Assembly: GCF_001625015.1 (NCBI RefSeq)
Contig: NZ_LVWJ02000014.1
Span: forward strand, 1,116,001 to 1,180,000
Length of the DNA stretch: 64,000 nt
DNA from: Lewinella sp. 4G2
Lineage (GTDB): Bacteria; Bacteroidota; Bacteroidia; Chitinophagales; Saprospiraceae
Direction: 5' to 3'
Part shown: piece by piece, positions 52,086-60,956 of the stretch
How positions within the stretch are numbered: the first letter of the stretch is position 1
How the letters are laid out: the number at the start of each line of letters is the position of its first letter
The notes under the pieces: generated by a model
Seen by the model: only the letters and a program-made list of their open reading frames with translations
What the model was told of the DNA's origin: nothing
The model's database searches: none
Translations under genes and position numbers: made by a program

Positions 52086-52649
52086 ATGAACCGATCCGCG
52101 AAGTACAAATACTTTTACCTGCCCTGGAGTATCGGGGTTTTGGTTCTCGGTATCGCTCTGGCGAACCAGCTAATGGAAATACATCAAGCCAACTCCTTTT
52201 GTGGGAATGTAGACATTCCAATTGAAGCCGCTGCGGTGCCGGTCGCTATACCTACCAAACGGTTGACTACCATGCCCTTCTTCCCCGGCTGCGCCGAACT
52301 GACGGGGGGCGAGAAAAGAAATTGTAGCCAGCAGAAGCTAAGCGAATACCTGGAATCCCACGCTGGATACGCTACCGGAAAAACTACTCACCGCACTGCG
52401 GGAAACGCGACCATCGAAGTCTGGATTGGTGCTGATGGCCTTGTCAAGTCCCACCGGACCTACAAGGCAGTTGGTCACGGTAGGTCATCAGACTTAGCGC
52501 GCATCGTAGATAATATGATGGCCGAAGGAATCCGTTGGGAGCCCGCAACCGTAAATGGTAAACCAGTCTCCTCCAGCACGATGGTGAGCCTTCATTATAA
52601 CATGGTTTGGGCCGGTGGCTTGAAGAAGAAGGATTCGCAAAGCAAATAG
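52086..52649 (+). CDS. Membrane-anchored TonB-C-like protein
   Basis: A 187-residue protein with one N-terminal membrane helix (about residues 12-30, YLPWSIGVLVLGIALANQ) and a periplasmic part. MPFFPGCAELTGGEKRNCSQ and the following NATIEVWIGADGLVKSHRTY and IRWEPATVNGKPV match the TonB C-terminal domain that Bacteroidota energy-transducer proteins share; a similar domain ends the MORN lipoprotein at 36610. It lacks the long Pro-rich spacer of true TonB, so a role in energising receptors is uncertain. It lies between two repeat-filled gaps and has no operon partner. Confidence 0.8.
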   Translation: MNRSAKYKYFYLPWSIGVLVLGIALANQLMEIHQANSFCGNVDIPIEAAAVPVAIPTKRLTTMPFFPGCAELTGGEKRNCSQQKLSEYLESHAGYATGKTTHRTAGNATIEVWIGADGLVKSHRTYKAVGHGRSSDLARIVDNMMAEGIRWEPATVNGKPVSSSTMVSLHYNMVWAGGLKKKDSQSK

Positions 52650-52691
52650 GTGATGAAATAAGGTTGAGATTTTTAGGGATCACTAGCCGTC

Positions 52692-53005
52692 CCGAAGGGC
52701 CGGCCTGAGTAGCGATGGCACGCCGTCAGGCGGCCCATTCTACTTGTTGCGTTTATTGCGCAGGAGTAGGGGAGGTTGGAGAAAAGGAGAGGCCTCCGGC
52801 GGTTCCCAAACTACCTGCCCCGAAGGGCCGGCCTGAGTAGCGATGGCACGCCATCAGGCGGCCCATTCTACGTGTTACATTTATTGCGCAGGAGTAGGGG
52901 AGGTTGGAGAAAAGGAGAGGCCTCCGGCGGTTCCCAAACTACCTGCCCCGAAGGGTCAGCCTACGTAGCGATGGCACGGCGTCAGGCGGCCCATTCTACT
53001 TGATG
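52692..53005. repeat. 128-bp tandem repeats (about 2.5 copies)
   Basis: CCGAAGGGYCRGCCT recurs at 52692, 52820 and 52948, a period of exactly 128 bp. Each unit has TAGCGATGGCACGCC, GGCGGCCCATTCTAC and a purine-rich part in 7-bp steps (GGAGTAG, GGGAGGT, TGGAGAA, AAGGAGA). Open frames reading through are products of the repeat. Confidence 0.92.
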
Positions 53006-53078
53006 CCATTATTACGCAGGACGGAGGTAAGCCAAACAATCCCAAGTCTCCATCATCCCCACCGAGTAGTCGTACCTT

Positions 53079-53087
53079 CCCCCCCCC
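53079..53087 (+). promoter_or_regulatory. Tract of nine C directly before the argE start
   Basis: A C9 homopolymer lies between a TACCTT element and the ATG of the acetylornithine deacetylase gene. Such tracts vary in length by slippage; here a change would alter promoter-to-start spacing, not the frame. Confidence 0.6.
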
Positions 53088-54242
53088 ATGCCCAAATCCG
53101 CCCAAGAAATCCTCCGCCACTTGGTCGCCTTTCCCATCCTAGGTGGCGAACCCAACCTCGACATCATCGAGTGGATCGAAGGGTACCTGCAGGAATACGG
53201 CGTGGAGAGCCACCGGATCTACAACGACGAACGGGCCAAGGCCGCCCTTCACTGCCGCATCGGGCCGAGCGCGGACGGCGGCATCATTTTGAGTGGACAT
53301 ACGGACGTCGTACCCGTCGTCGGGCAACCGTGGGAAACGGACCCATTCGTGCTGACGGAGAAGGGGGATAAACTGTACGCCAGAGGTTCCTGCGATATGA
53401 AAGGATTCCTGGCCTGTTGTCTGGCGGCCGTACCCACGTTTCAAGCAGCGGAATTGAAGAAACCCGTGTACTTCGCCTTCAGCTTTGACGAAGAGATTGG
53501 TTGCCGGAGTGGTGACCTGACGGCGGCAGCCATTCGTGACCACTATCCAGAAAAACCGATGGGCGCCATCATTGGAGAACCGACCATGCTGCGGCCCATC
53601 GTCGGGCAAAAAGGCATCATGGTGTACACGACGACCGTCAACGGCAGCCAGGGGCATTCCAGCCGGATCAAGGAGGAGGTAGACGCCGTTCAGGAAGCCG
53701 CCCGCCTCGTCGTCTGGTTGGAGGACAAGATGGATGCCCTCATCGCCGCCGGCCGCTTGGACGATCGCTTCCACCCGAACCACACCAGCATCCATGTGGG
53801 GAAGATCAACGGGGGGAGTGCCTTCAACATCATCGCTAATTCCTGCTCCTTCGACTGGGAATTCCGCAACATCCCCATGGATACCGCCGAGTCGATCATC
53901 CAGGATTTTGAGGACTACTGCGCGGAGCGGATTGCTCTCAAACGAAAAACCTTTGCGGACTTCTGTATTACCCACGAAGCTCTGCACCCACCCGTCCCAC
54001 CGTTGGATACGCCCGAAAGTGCGCCGATCGTGGATTTGATCAAGGAGATTTCGGGCATCCACGAAACGGATACGGTAGCTTACGCCGCGGAGGCGGGGCA
54101 GTTTGCCCGGCAGGGTTTCCCATCGGTCATCTGCGGGCCGGGGGATATTGCGCAGGCCCACCGGGCGAATGAGTTTGTGGCCATCAGCCAACTGTCCGCT
54201 TGCGGGGAGATGTTGGAGAGGTTGTCCCGCGTCTTGAGCTAA
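53088..54242 (+). CDS. argE: Acetylornithine deacetylase (M20 family)
   Basis: A 384-residue metallohydrolase of the ArgE/DapE M20 family, removing the acetyl group from N-acetylornithine in arginine synthesis. ILSGHTDVVPVVG carries the first metal His and Asp, FSFDEEIGCRSGD the catalytic and metal Glu, IIGEPT the next ligand, and the C-terminal CGPGDIAQAHRANEFV the last His. GQKGIMVYTTTVNGSQGHSS is the dimerisation-domain entry typical of ArgE. Length is normal. No other arg genes are adjacent. The start follows a nine-C tract and a TACCTT element. Confidence 0.9.
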   Translation: MPKSAQEILRHLVAFPILGGEPNLDIIEWIEGYLQEYGVESHRIYNDERAKAALHCRIGPSADGGIILSGHTDVVPVVGQPWETDPFVLTEKGDKLYARGSCDMKGFLACCLAAVPTFQAAELKKPVYFAFSFDEEIGCRSGDLTAAAIRDHYPEKPMGAIIGEPTMLRPIVGQKGIMVYTTTVNGSQGHSSRIKEEVDAVQEAARLVVWLEDKMDALIAAGRLDDRFHPNHTSIHVGKINGGSAFNIIANSCSFDWEFRNIPMDTAESIIQDFEDYCAERIALKRKTFADFCITHEALHPPVPPLDTPESAPIVDLIKEISGIHETDTVAYAAEAGQFARQGFPSVICGPGDIAQAHRANEFVAISQLSACGEMLERLSRVLS

Positions 54243-54265
54243 TCCTTCTTTACCACCCATTTCTT

Positions 54266-54283
54266 GGCACCCGCGGCAGCGCC
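54266..54283. repeat. Copy of the 18-bp GC-rich motif (intergenic)
   Basis: A perfect GGCACCCGCGGCAGCGCC 24 bp after the argE stop, in an otherwise featureless gap of about 230 bp. Confidence 0.85.
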
Positions 54284-54472
54284 TCTTGCTGGGTTATGCA
54301 TGCTCAACGATTCTAAAGAAATAGGGTGAATTGCCCGCAGGCATTACAACCGATTGCCATTAACAAAGTAAGTACGCCCCGGCTATTGGGCGACCAAAAT
54401 TGGGCTTCTCCATCTCCGTTTAGCTAAGGTCTGCGGCCGAAATTGCGTATTTTACCGGTCTTAATTCAGATC

Positions 54473-57400
54473 ATGCGTAACCTACTGATATTCTCCCTGG
54501 CCCTCCTGTTTATGCAGTGTGGTGACCCCAAACCCGAACCCGTCCTGACGCTGAACCCCGACGATCACATCGCGCTGGTGGGTGGTAATTTATGCTCCCG
54601 AATGATGGAGTTCGGCCACTTTGAGACGGAACTGCACCTGCGCTTCCCCGAGCACAATCTCGTCATCCGAAATATGTGCGACGGTGGCAACACCCCCGGC
54701 TTCCAACCCCACTCTGCGCGGATGGAACCCTGGGCCTTCCAGGGCGCGAACGCTTTCTACGAAGACACCGGCTTGGACCGTGATTCTGACCCTCAGGGCG
54801 ACTTCCCCACCCCCGACGAATGGCTAGAACGCGTGGAAGCTGACGTGATCCTCGGCTTCTTCGGCTGGAGCGAATCCTTCGATGGGCCGGACCGCCTCGA
54901 AACCTTCAAGGAAGAACTCGCCGCCTGGATCGAATGGAACACTTTCTCCGAATGGAACGGCGAAAGCGAAGCCCGGATCGCCCTCGTCAGCCCCACCTAC
55001 TTCCAGAACGTGACGGACCGGCTGGACGTGCCCGAAGGTACCCTCGAAAACAAAAACCTCGCCCTCTACACCGAGGCGATGCGCGAAGTGGCCGCCGAAA
55101 ATGGCATCCCCTTCATCGATCTGTTCGACGTGACGGAAGATTGGTTCTCCGGCAATAACGATATGACCACCGACGGCGTGCAACTGACCGACGAAGCCTA
55201 CGCCAAACTCGCTCCCTACCTGGCCGACCACCTTTTCGGCGGCGACGCCAAGGAGAGTCTGCGTGAGGAGATACACACACTCGTTAACGACAAGAACTGG
55301 TACTGGCAGAACGATTACAAGATTCCGAATGGCGTCCACGTCTACGGCCGCCGCCACACCCCCTTTGGCCCGGACAACTACCCGATGGAGCTGAAGAAGA
55401 TCCAGGAAATGACCATGATCCGCGACACCGCGATCTGGATGGCCCTGCAGGGAAAAGAGATGGACATCGCCGCCGCCGACGCCAAAACCTACACGCTGCC
55501 GCCGGTGGAGACGAACTATTCCCTCGTCGAAGAAGGCGAAGAGGCGAAGTACCTCTACGGCGAAGAAGCGATGAGCACTTTCACGGTGGCCGACGGCTTC
55601 AAGATGGAGCTTTTTGCCTCCGAGGAAGACTTCCCCGAACTGGCCAACCCCTGCCAGATGAGTTTTGACAACAAGGGTCGCCTCTGGGTGGCCTGTATGC
55701 CGACCTACCCCCACTACAAACCGGGTGACTCCAAACCCAACGATAAACTCGTCATCATCGAGGATGCCGACAACGACGGGAAGGCGGACAAGACGACCGT
55801 ATTTGCGGATGACCTCCACGTGCCCGTCGGTTTCGAGTTTGCGCCCGAGGGTGTCTACGTTTCCCAGGGTACCAATCTTGTGCTGCTGAAGGATACGGAC
55901 GGCGACGACCGCTACGACGAAAAGGAGATCGTCCTTTCCGGCTTTGACGACCACGATACCCACCACACGACGAGTGCGTTTACGACGGACCCCTCCGGCG
56001 CCATCATTATGGGCGAAGGCATTTTCCTGCATACGAACGTGGAGACGCCGTACGGCCCCGTCCGGGCTACTAACGGTGGTTTCTACCGATTCCAGCCGCA
56101 GAAGCGTCACTTGGAGCGCTTTGCGCAAATCCCCATCCCGAACCCCTGGGGAACGGCGTTTGATCAGTGGGGCCAACCTTTCTTCCTGCATACCTCCGAC
56201 CCGGCCGTGCGCTGGATGGCACCTTCCACGATCCGGAACCACTACGGTACGCAGGCGCCGATGAGCCGGGAGTTGATCCCTGACGACCACCGCGTGCGCC
56301 CAACTTCCGGGGTAGAATTCGTGAGTAGCCGCCACTTCCCGGAAGAGATGCAGGGGGACATGATCTACAACAATACCATCGGTTTCCTCGGTACGAAGCA
56401 GTTTAGCATCGAGGACGACGGCACGGGGTACAAGATGGCCTTCCGCCAGGATCTCCTAAGGGGCACGGACACCAATTTCCGCCCCGTTGATCTTGAATTT
56501 GCGCCGGATGGCTCCCTTTACATCGTCGATTGGCACAACGTGCTCGTGGGCCACATGCAGCACAACGCGCGGGATCCGCTGCGGGACCACGTCCACGGCC
56601 GTATCTACCGCATCACCTACCCGAGCCGCCCCTTGGTGGAGCCCGCTCAGATCGATGGTGCCCCCATCGCTACATTGTTGGATAACCTGAAGCTCCCCGA
56701 ATACCGGACCCGCTACCGCACCCAACGGGAACTCCGTGGCCGCGACGCTGACGAGGTCAAATCCGCCGTCGAAGCCTGGGTAGCCGGACTCGATGCGAAC
56801 GACCCGAACTACGAGCGCTGGATGCTCGAAGGCCTCTGGGCTACCTGGGGCGCGAACAACGTCAGCCAGGAAGTGCTCGAGAAGGTGCTGGCCGCCAAGG
56901 ATTACCGCGTGCGCGCGGGTGCCGTCCAGGTACTGCGTTACGCCGGCGACCAGATCGAAGGCGCTACGAATATGCTGAATGCACTGGCCGCGGACGAGCA
57001 CGGCCGCGTGCGCCTGAACGCCGTCACGGCCGCTACCTGGTTACCGGAGGACGCCGGCCGGATGGTTATCAACACCGCCCAGCAGCACCCGATTGATGAC
57101 TGGATGGAGCCGACCTTCACGGCAGCGCCGAAATTCCTGACGGGTGAGGGCCTCAAGATCAGTAAAGGGTCCGAGATCGTCGTTAATCACCTTAAGGGAG
57201 CCGACCTCGAGCAGTTCTCCGCCGGGTGGGACATCTACCACGAGGATGGATCCTGCATGACCTGCCACCAAAAGACGGGCAAGGGTCTCAATGCATCGGG
57301 CTTTCCGCCCATTGCCGGTTCCAGCTGGGTGGAGGGGGACCCTAAGGTGCTCGCCAAGATCTTACTCAAAGGCCTCATCGGCCCCATCGTAGTGAACGGT

Positions 57401-57619
57401 CGGGAGTTCCCCGGCCAAGTGCCCATGACGCCCTACGAAGACATGCTCAACGACGAGCAGATGGCGAACGTGATGACGTACGTCCGCAACGCTTTCGGCA
57501 ACCGGTCTTCGGTTATTTCCCCCGAGTTTGTAGCGAAAGTGCGCGCGGAGGTGGAGGCATCCGGGCATAAGGGGTATTATAAGGCGGAGGACTTGCGGCC
57601 GGTGAATTCAAAGAAGTAG
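54473..57619 (+). CDS. SGNH-domain / PVC-type propeller / cytochrome c fusion lipoprotein
   Basis: A 1048-residue lipoprotein (lipobox FMQC, Cys17). Residues about 25-260 are an SGNH-hydrolase-like domain (DHIALVGGNLCSRMMEFGHF; the usual catalytic Ser of GDS is not obvious). About 360-720 is a beta-propeller like membrane-bound dehydrogenases (FELANPCQMSFDNKGRLWVA in variant form, IIEDADNDGKADKTTVFADD, GFDDHDTHHTTSAF). HEAT-like helices follow (about 740-890), then a c-type cytochrome with CMTCHQ near residue 928. This architecture is common in Planctomycetes and Saprospiria and is linked to sugar oxidation. The start at 54473 gives the lipoprotein signal. The ThuA gene follows 71 bp downstream. 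Confidence 0.9.
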   Translation: MRNLLIFSLALLFMQCGDPKPEPVLTLNPDDHIALVGGNLCSRMMEFGHFETELHLRFPEHNLVIRNMCDGGNTPGFQPHSARMEPWAFQGANAFYEDTGLDRDSDPQGDFPTPDEWLERVEADVILGFFGWSESFDGPDRLETFKEELAAWIEWNTFSEWNGESEARIALVSPTYFQNVTDRLDVPEGTLENKNLALYTEAMREVAAENGIPFIDLFDVTEDWFSGNNDMTTDGVQLTDEAYAKLAPYLADHLFGGDAKESLREEIHTLVNDKNWYWQNDYKIPNGVHVYGRRHTPFGPDNYPMELKKIQEMTMIRDTAIWMALQGKEMDIAAADAKTYTLPPVETNYSLVEEGEEAKYLYGEEAMSTFTVADGFKMELFASEEDFPELANPCQMSFDNKGRLWVACMPTYPHYKPGDSKPNDKLVIIEDADNDGKADKTTVFADDLHVPVGFEFAPEGVYVSQGTNLVLLKDTDGDDRYDEKEIVLSGFDDHDTHHTTSAFTTDPSGAIIMGEGIFLHTNVETPYGPVRATNGGFYRFQPQKRHLERFAQIPIPNPWGTAFDQWGQPFFLHTSDPAVRWMAPSTIRNHYGTQAPMSRELIPDDHRVRPTSGVEFVSSRHFPEEMQGDMIYNNTIGFLGTKQFSIEDDGTGYKMAFRQDLLRGTDTNFRPVDLEFAPDGSLYIVDWHNVLVGHMQHNARDPLRDHVHGRIYRITYPSRPLVEPAQIDGAPIATLLDNLKLPEYRTRYRTQRELRGRDADEVKSAVEAWVAGLDANDPNYERWMLEGLWATWGANNVSQEVLEKVLAAKDYRVRAGAVQVLRYAGDQIEGATNMLNALAADEHGRVRLNAVTAATWLPEDAGRMVINTAQQHPIDDWMEPTFTAAPKFLTGEGLKISKGSEIVVNHLKGADLEQFSAGWDIYHEDGSCMTCHQKTGKGLNASGFPPIAGSSWVEGDPKVLAKILLKGLIGPIVVNGREFPGQVPMTPYEDMLNDEQMANVMTYVRNAFGNRSSVISPEFVAKVRAEVEASGHKGYYKAEDLRPVNSKK

Positions 57620-57690
57620 TAGTCCACAAGTTTATTTCCTGCCTTTTACCACATTTGTAGAGCTTGGTCCTCATCATCAAAATAACCGCT

Positions 57691-58653
57691 ATGCGTTTGC
57701 TGTCGTTCTTTGCGTTGCTCTGCCTACTTTTTGCTTGCAACGATTCTCCGGCACCCGCGGCAGCGCCCGCTGAAGCAGACGAGCGTCCCTATATCGTATT
57801 CGTGACGGGAGACGAGGAATACCGCTCCGAAGAATCCATGCCGATGTTGGCCAAGCTTGCCGAGCGCGAATTAGGGGCGCGGACGCGGGTGCTATTTGCG
57901 GTGGATTCGGCCGGGGTGGTGGACCCGAACCGGAACGACCACATCGAAGGGCTGGAAGCACTGGACTCGGCCGACATGATGGTATGTTTTTTACGGTGGC
58001 GAAAATTGCCGGCGGGGCAAGCGCAACACATCCTGGATTTCGCCGAAAGCGGAAAACCGATGGTGGGTTTCCGGACGAGCACCCACACCTTCAAGTACGA
58101 TGACGACGACACCGAGCGCCTCCCCCTCAACAATGACTGGCCGACGGCGGTATGGGGCCAGCAATGGATCGTCCACCACGGGCATTTTGACGATGGCCAC
58201 GACCCGCTGACGTCCGTTAGCCTGGTGGAAAACCCCCAAAACGCGGAGATCCTGAACGGCGTGGAACCCTTTGACGCCTACAGTTGGCTCTACCACGTAA
58301 ATGGCGGCGAATGGATGATCAACCCCAAAACCAAGTGGCTCCTGACGGGCAAAAGCCTGCGCTCCAAACAAGAAGCCGCCGGTAAACTGGAGGAGTACCC
58401 CCTCGAGAACCCGGTAGCCTGGACGAATGATTACAACGGCGCCCGGGTTTTCTTCACCACCCTGGGCCACCCCTACGATTGGAAGAACGACAACATGCGC
58501 CGGCTAGCCCTGAACGGAATGGCCTGGGCGATGGAGCGGGAGATCCCGGCGGAGGGATTTGATGCGAAGTTGGTTGGGACTTACGACCCGAATAATTCTG
58601 GATTCGGGGATAAGTATAAGCAGGGGATGAAGCCGGCGGACTTTTTGAAGTGA
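57691..58653 (+). CDS. ThuA-domain lipoprotein
   Basis: A 320-residue lipoprotein with lipobox LFAC (Cys15) and an APAAAPAE linker encoded by a perfect copy of the 18-bp motif. The rest is a ThuA (trehalose-utilisation, class I amidotransferase-like) fold: IVFVTGDEEYRSEESMPMLA, ADMMVCFLRWRKLPAGQAQHI, GKPMVGFRTSTHTFKYD, WIVHHGHFDDGHDP and VFFTTLGHPYDWKND. ThuA proteins accompany sugar dehydrogenases, which fits the propeller-cytochrome gene just upstream; together they probably oxidise a sugar in the periplasm. Precise substrate is unknown. The ATG at 57691 is chosen for the signal peptide. Confidence 0.9.
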   Translation: MRLLSFFALLCLLFACNDSPAPAAAPAEADERPYIVFVTGDEEYRSEESMPMLAKLAERELGARTRVLFAVDSAGVVDPNRNDHIEGLEALDSADMMVCFLRWRKLPAGQAQHILDFAESGKPMVGFRTSTHTFKYDDDDTERLPLNNDWPTAVWGQQWIVHHGHFDDGHDPLTSVSLVENPQNAEILNGVEPFDAYSWLYHVNGGEWMINPKTKWLLTGKSLRSKQEAAGKLEEYPLENPVAWTNDYNGARVFFTTLGHPYDWKNDNMRRLALNGMAWAMEREIPAEGFDAKLVGTYDPNNSGFGDKYKQGMKPADFLK

Positions 58654-58764
58654 TGGATTTGGGTGCGGCTTATTTTCTGCAAGGAGATAAGGGAGGATAA
58701 GAGGTAAAAGGAGGGGCGCTACGCTTCCTCATTAACTAGTTTAGCTACGCTGCTCCTACGGGGT

Positions 58765-59148
58765 CGCAAAGAAGTTTAAGGTGATTAAGGCGATAGAGAA
58801 GGCGTGCATTGTGACAACTTCTCATCCGTCTCTTCCTTGTTTGTCTTCTTTGCGAAACAACGCGCGCAGCGCACCTACCTAAATTAATTCGTGGGATCGT
58901 TTCGTAAAGAAGTTTAAGGTGATTAAGGCGATAGAGAAGGCGTGCATTGTGACAACTTCTCATCCGTCTCTGCCTTCTTTGTCTCCTTTGCAAAACAAAG
59001 CGCGCAGCGCGCCTGCCCAAATTAATTAGTGCAGTGGTTTCGCAAAGAAGTCTAAGGTGATTAAGGCGATAGAGAAGGCGTGCATTGTGACAACTTCTCA
59101 TTCGTCTTTTCCTTCTTTATCTCCTTTGCGAAAAGATGCGCGGAGCGC
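58765..59148. repeat. Three tandem 138-bp repeats
   Basis: CGCAAAGAAG starts units at 58765, 58903 (one substitution) and 59041, a period of 138 bp. Each unit ends with CTTCTTTGCG or CTCCTTTGCRA, the inverse of its start. Between them lie 7-bp-phased purine words (TTAAGGT, GATTAAG, GCGATAG, AGAAGGC) and pyrimidine words. The array ends at the stop codon of the diheme cytochrome gene. Confidence 0.93.
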
Positions 59149-60558
59149 CTAAAGCGTCTTCAGGTATTCCACCACCGCCCAACGTTCCTCCTCGCTGAGT
59201 TTATCGCCGAAGTAGTGGCCAACGTTGCTGTAGCCGGGTTCCGAGGTGTCGAAGGTCCACTTTTTGTTCTTGGGTTCGGGGTCGTAGGCCCAGCCCATTT
59301 TTTTCCAGTCTACGTCTTTGGGGTCGCCGGAGCGCGTCCAACGGGCGGGGCGGGAGTCTGAGTGTAGGACTTCATAGAGGGTGGGGACCGAGCCATTGTG
59401 GAAGTACGGCGCACTGGCCCAAACGCCGTCCAGGGGCGGGGCCACGTAACCTACGTTGGGAACGAAGGCGGACTTCGGTTCCGAGGTGGCAAACCAACTC
59501 TTATTGTACCAATCGACGATACCGGACTGCTGGATATAGTCCGAATACAACCGATCCGTTTTGATGACGTCGAGGTGGACGACTTTATTGGGGTAGGTAT
59601 CCTCCGCATCAGTAGCGCCGTAAGTGCCGTGGCAGCCAGAGCAATGCTCCGTGAACAGCGGCTTCCCGGCGGCGGCGAGGGATTGATCAATGGCTTTGGG
59701 ATACTTGGGCGCTTCCAGGGTGAGGAGCCAGGCGTACACATCCTTAAAGGCCTCCACGGACTTGCGGGACTGCGCACTGTCCGGCACCCCTAGGACGCTC
59801 GCCTGGAGGAGGAGTTTGGGCATACTTCCCCGGCCAATCCCTGTGTAATAAAGGGTATTCTTCTTTTTGACGTGCCAAAGGGGTGGCGTATCGGTGCCGA
59901 TGTTGTAATCCCACATCTCAAATTGGGGTTCCTCGGTGAAGGTCAGGTCTTCCGGATCGCGGTGCATCATGCAGGCCTCGGCGAGGCGGAAGGCCGGGTT
60001 AGCCCCGGGTTGGGTAACGCTGATGCGGGGCGCCATCACCTTGAAGTAATTACCGAAGTCTTCCCAGGCCTTGTACTCCGGGTCGTCCTTTTTGTACTTA
60101 AGGGCCATCCCCGTCCGCATTCCCACGCCGCCGAGGACCATGCTCTTTTCGTAATCCGACCAGCTCTCCCCCATCCCAATTACGAGTTCTTCCCCGATGT
60201 GGCCGGCGTGACAGGTAAAGCAATTGCCATTTGCCACTTCGGTGCCGTTAGGTGCTACGAAACCGGTCATGTTGTAGGGGATACCTTCGTTGAGTTTGTT
60301 GCGGGCGTAAGGGTCCTCTTTCGTCATCCGTTTGGCTGCGGAGCGCATGATGTCGATGGGTACCCCACTACCGATGTAGTCGCCGTGGATCAGGTAATCG
60401 AAGCCAGCTTCCGGGTCACCACTAATGTCCTGCGGGCTAGCGGGCAACACCCTAGTTTTCCAAACGTCGCTGCCGACGTTAGCTACCTCGGCGATGGGCC
60501 GGTAGGCGTTACAGGCTACGAAGAGTAGCAGGCTGGTGAAGATGAATATTTTACGCAC
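59149..60558 (-). CDS. Diheme c-type cytochrome lipoprotein
   Basis: A 469-residue lipoprotein (lipobox FVAC, Cys16). Two CxxCH heme sites are visible: CFTCHAGH near residue 107 and CSGCHGTYG near residue 310. Around the second, PLFTEHCSGCHG and the downstream VAPPLDGVWASAPYFHNGSVPTL give the distal Met/His region found in MauG/thiosulfate-type and quinol-oxidising cytochromes. It is likely a periplasmic electron carrier or oxidase, possibly the acceptor for the nearby propeller-cytochrome dehydrogenase, though the strands differ. It ends at the boundary of the 138-bp tandem array. Confidence 0.85.
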   Translation of the reverse strand: MRKIFIFTSLLLFVACNAYRPIAEVANVGSDVWKTRVLPASPQDISGDPEAGFDYLIHGDYIGSGVPIDIMRSAAKRMTKEDPYARNKLNEGIPYNMTGFVAPNGTEVANGNCFTCHAGHIGEELVIGMGESWSDYEKSMVLGGVGMRTGMALKYKKDDPEYKAWEDFGNYFKVMAPRISVTQPGANPAFRLAEACMMHRDPEDLTFTEEPQFEMWDYNIGTDTPPLWHVKKKNTLYYTGIGRGSMPKLLLQASVLGVPDSAQSRKSVEAFKDVYAWLLTLEAPKYPKAIDQSLAAAGKPLFTEHCSGCHGTYGATDAEDTYPNKVVHLDVIKTDRLYSDYIQQSGIVDWYNKSWFATSEPKSAFVPNVGYVAPPLDGVWASAPYFHNGSVPTLYEVLHSDSRPARWTRSGDPKDVDWKKMGWAYDPEPKNKKWTFDTSEPGYSNVGHYFGDKLSEEERWAVVEYLKTL

Positions 60559-60956
60559 TCAGTTTTCGGGATGGTGTAGGAGTGAAAGGAGTGGGGTGGA
60601 AAAGGGTTCACTTTGAATGGCAAAGTTCTTTTAATTGTTTGATGATCACCTATTTCGCAGGAGTTGAGGAGGTTGGGGAGTGGAAGAGGCCTGCGGCGCT
60701 TTTGTTTTGCTGCGCAAAAAGGGTTTCGCAGGAGAGGTAGAGAATAGGAGAAATGGAGGCTTGGGCGCTTAACAGCGAACCAACGGTTGTTGGCATGCAG
60801 GATCAGATGCGCTGGTACTCAGCGCCGCAGGCCTCCCCAAGCTCTCCGGCTCCTGCGAAAGAACGACGAGCCACAGCAACTTAAAACCCAGGAAATACCT
60901 CAGTTTCTCCATTTCCTCCTTTTCCTTTCTGGCAAACGCCGGAGGCCATCAAGTAG
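60559..60956. repeat. Intergenic remnants of the purine-rich repeat family
   Basis: Segments such as GCAGGAGTTGAGGAGGTTGG (60658) and GCAGGAGAGGTAGAGAATAG (60729) are spaced in 7-bp steps and resemble parts of the 206-bp and 128-bp units. AACTTAAAACCCAGGAAAT (60880) recurs at 61760, bracketing the 206-bp array. No gene seen. Confidence 0.7.

Noticed and set aside
52776-53371. Plus-strand frames through the 128-bp array running into argE
   Set aside because: Repeat-derived, and the second overlaps the well-supported argE gene in another frame.
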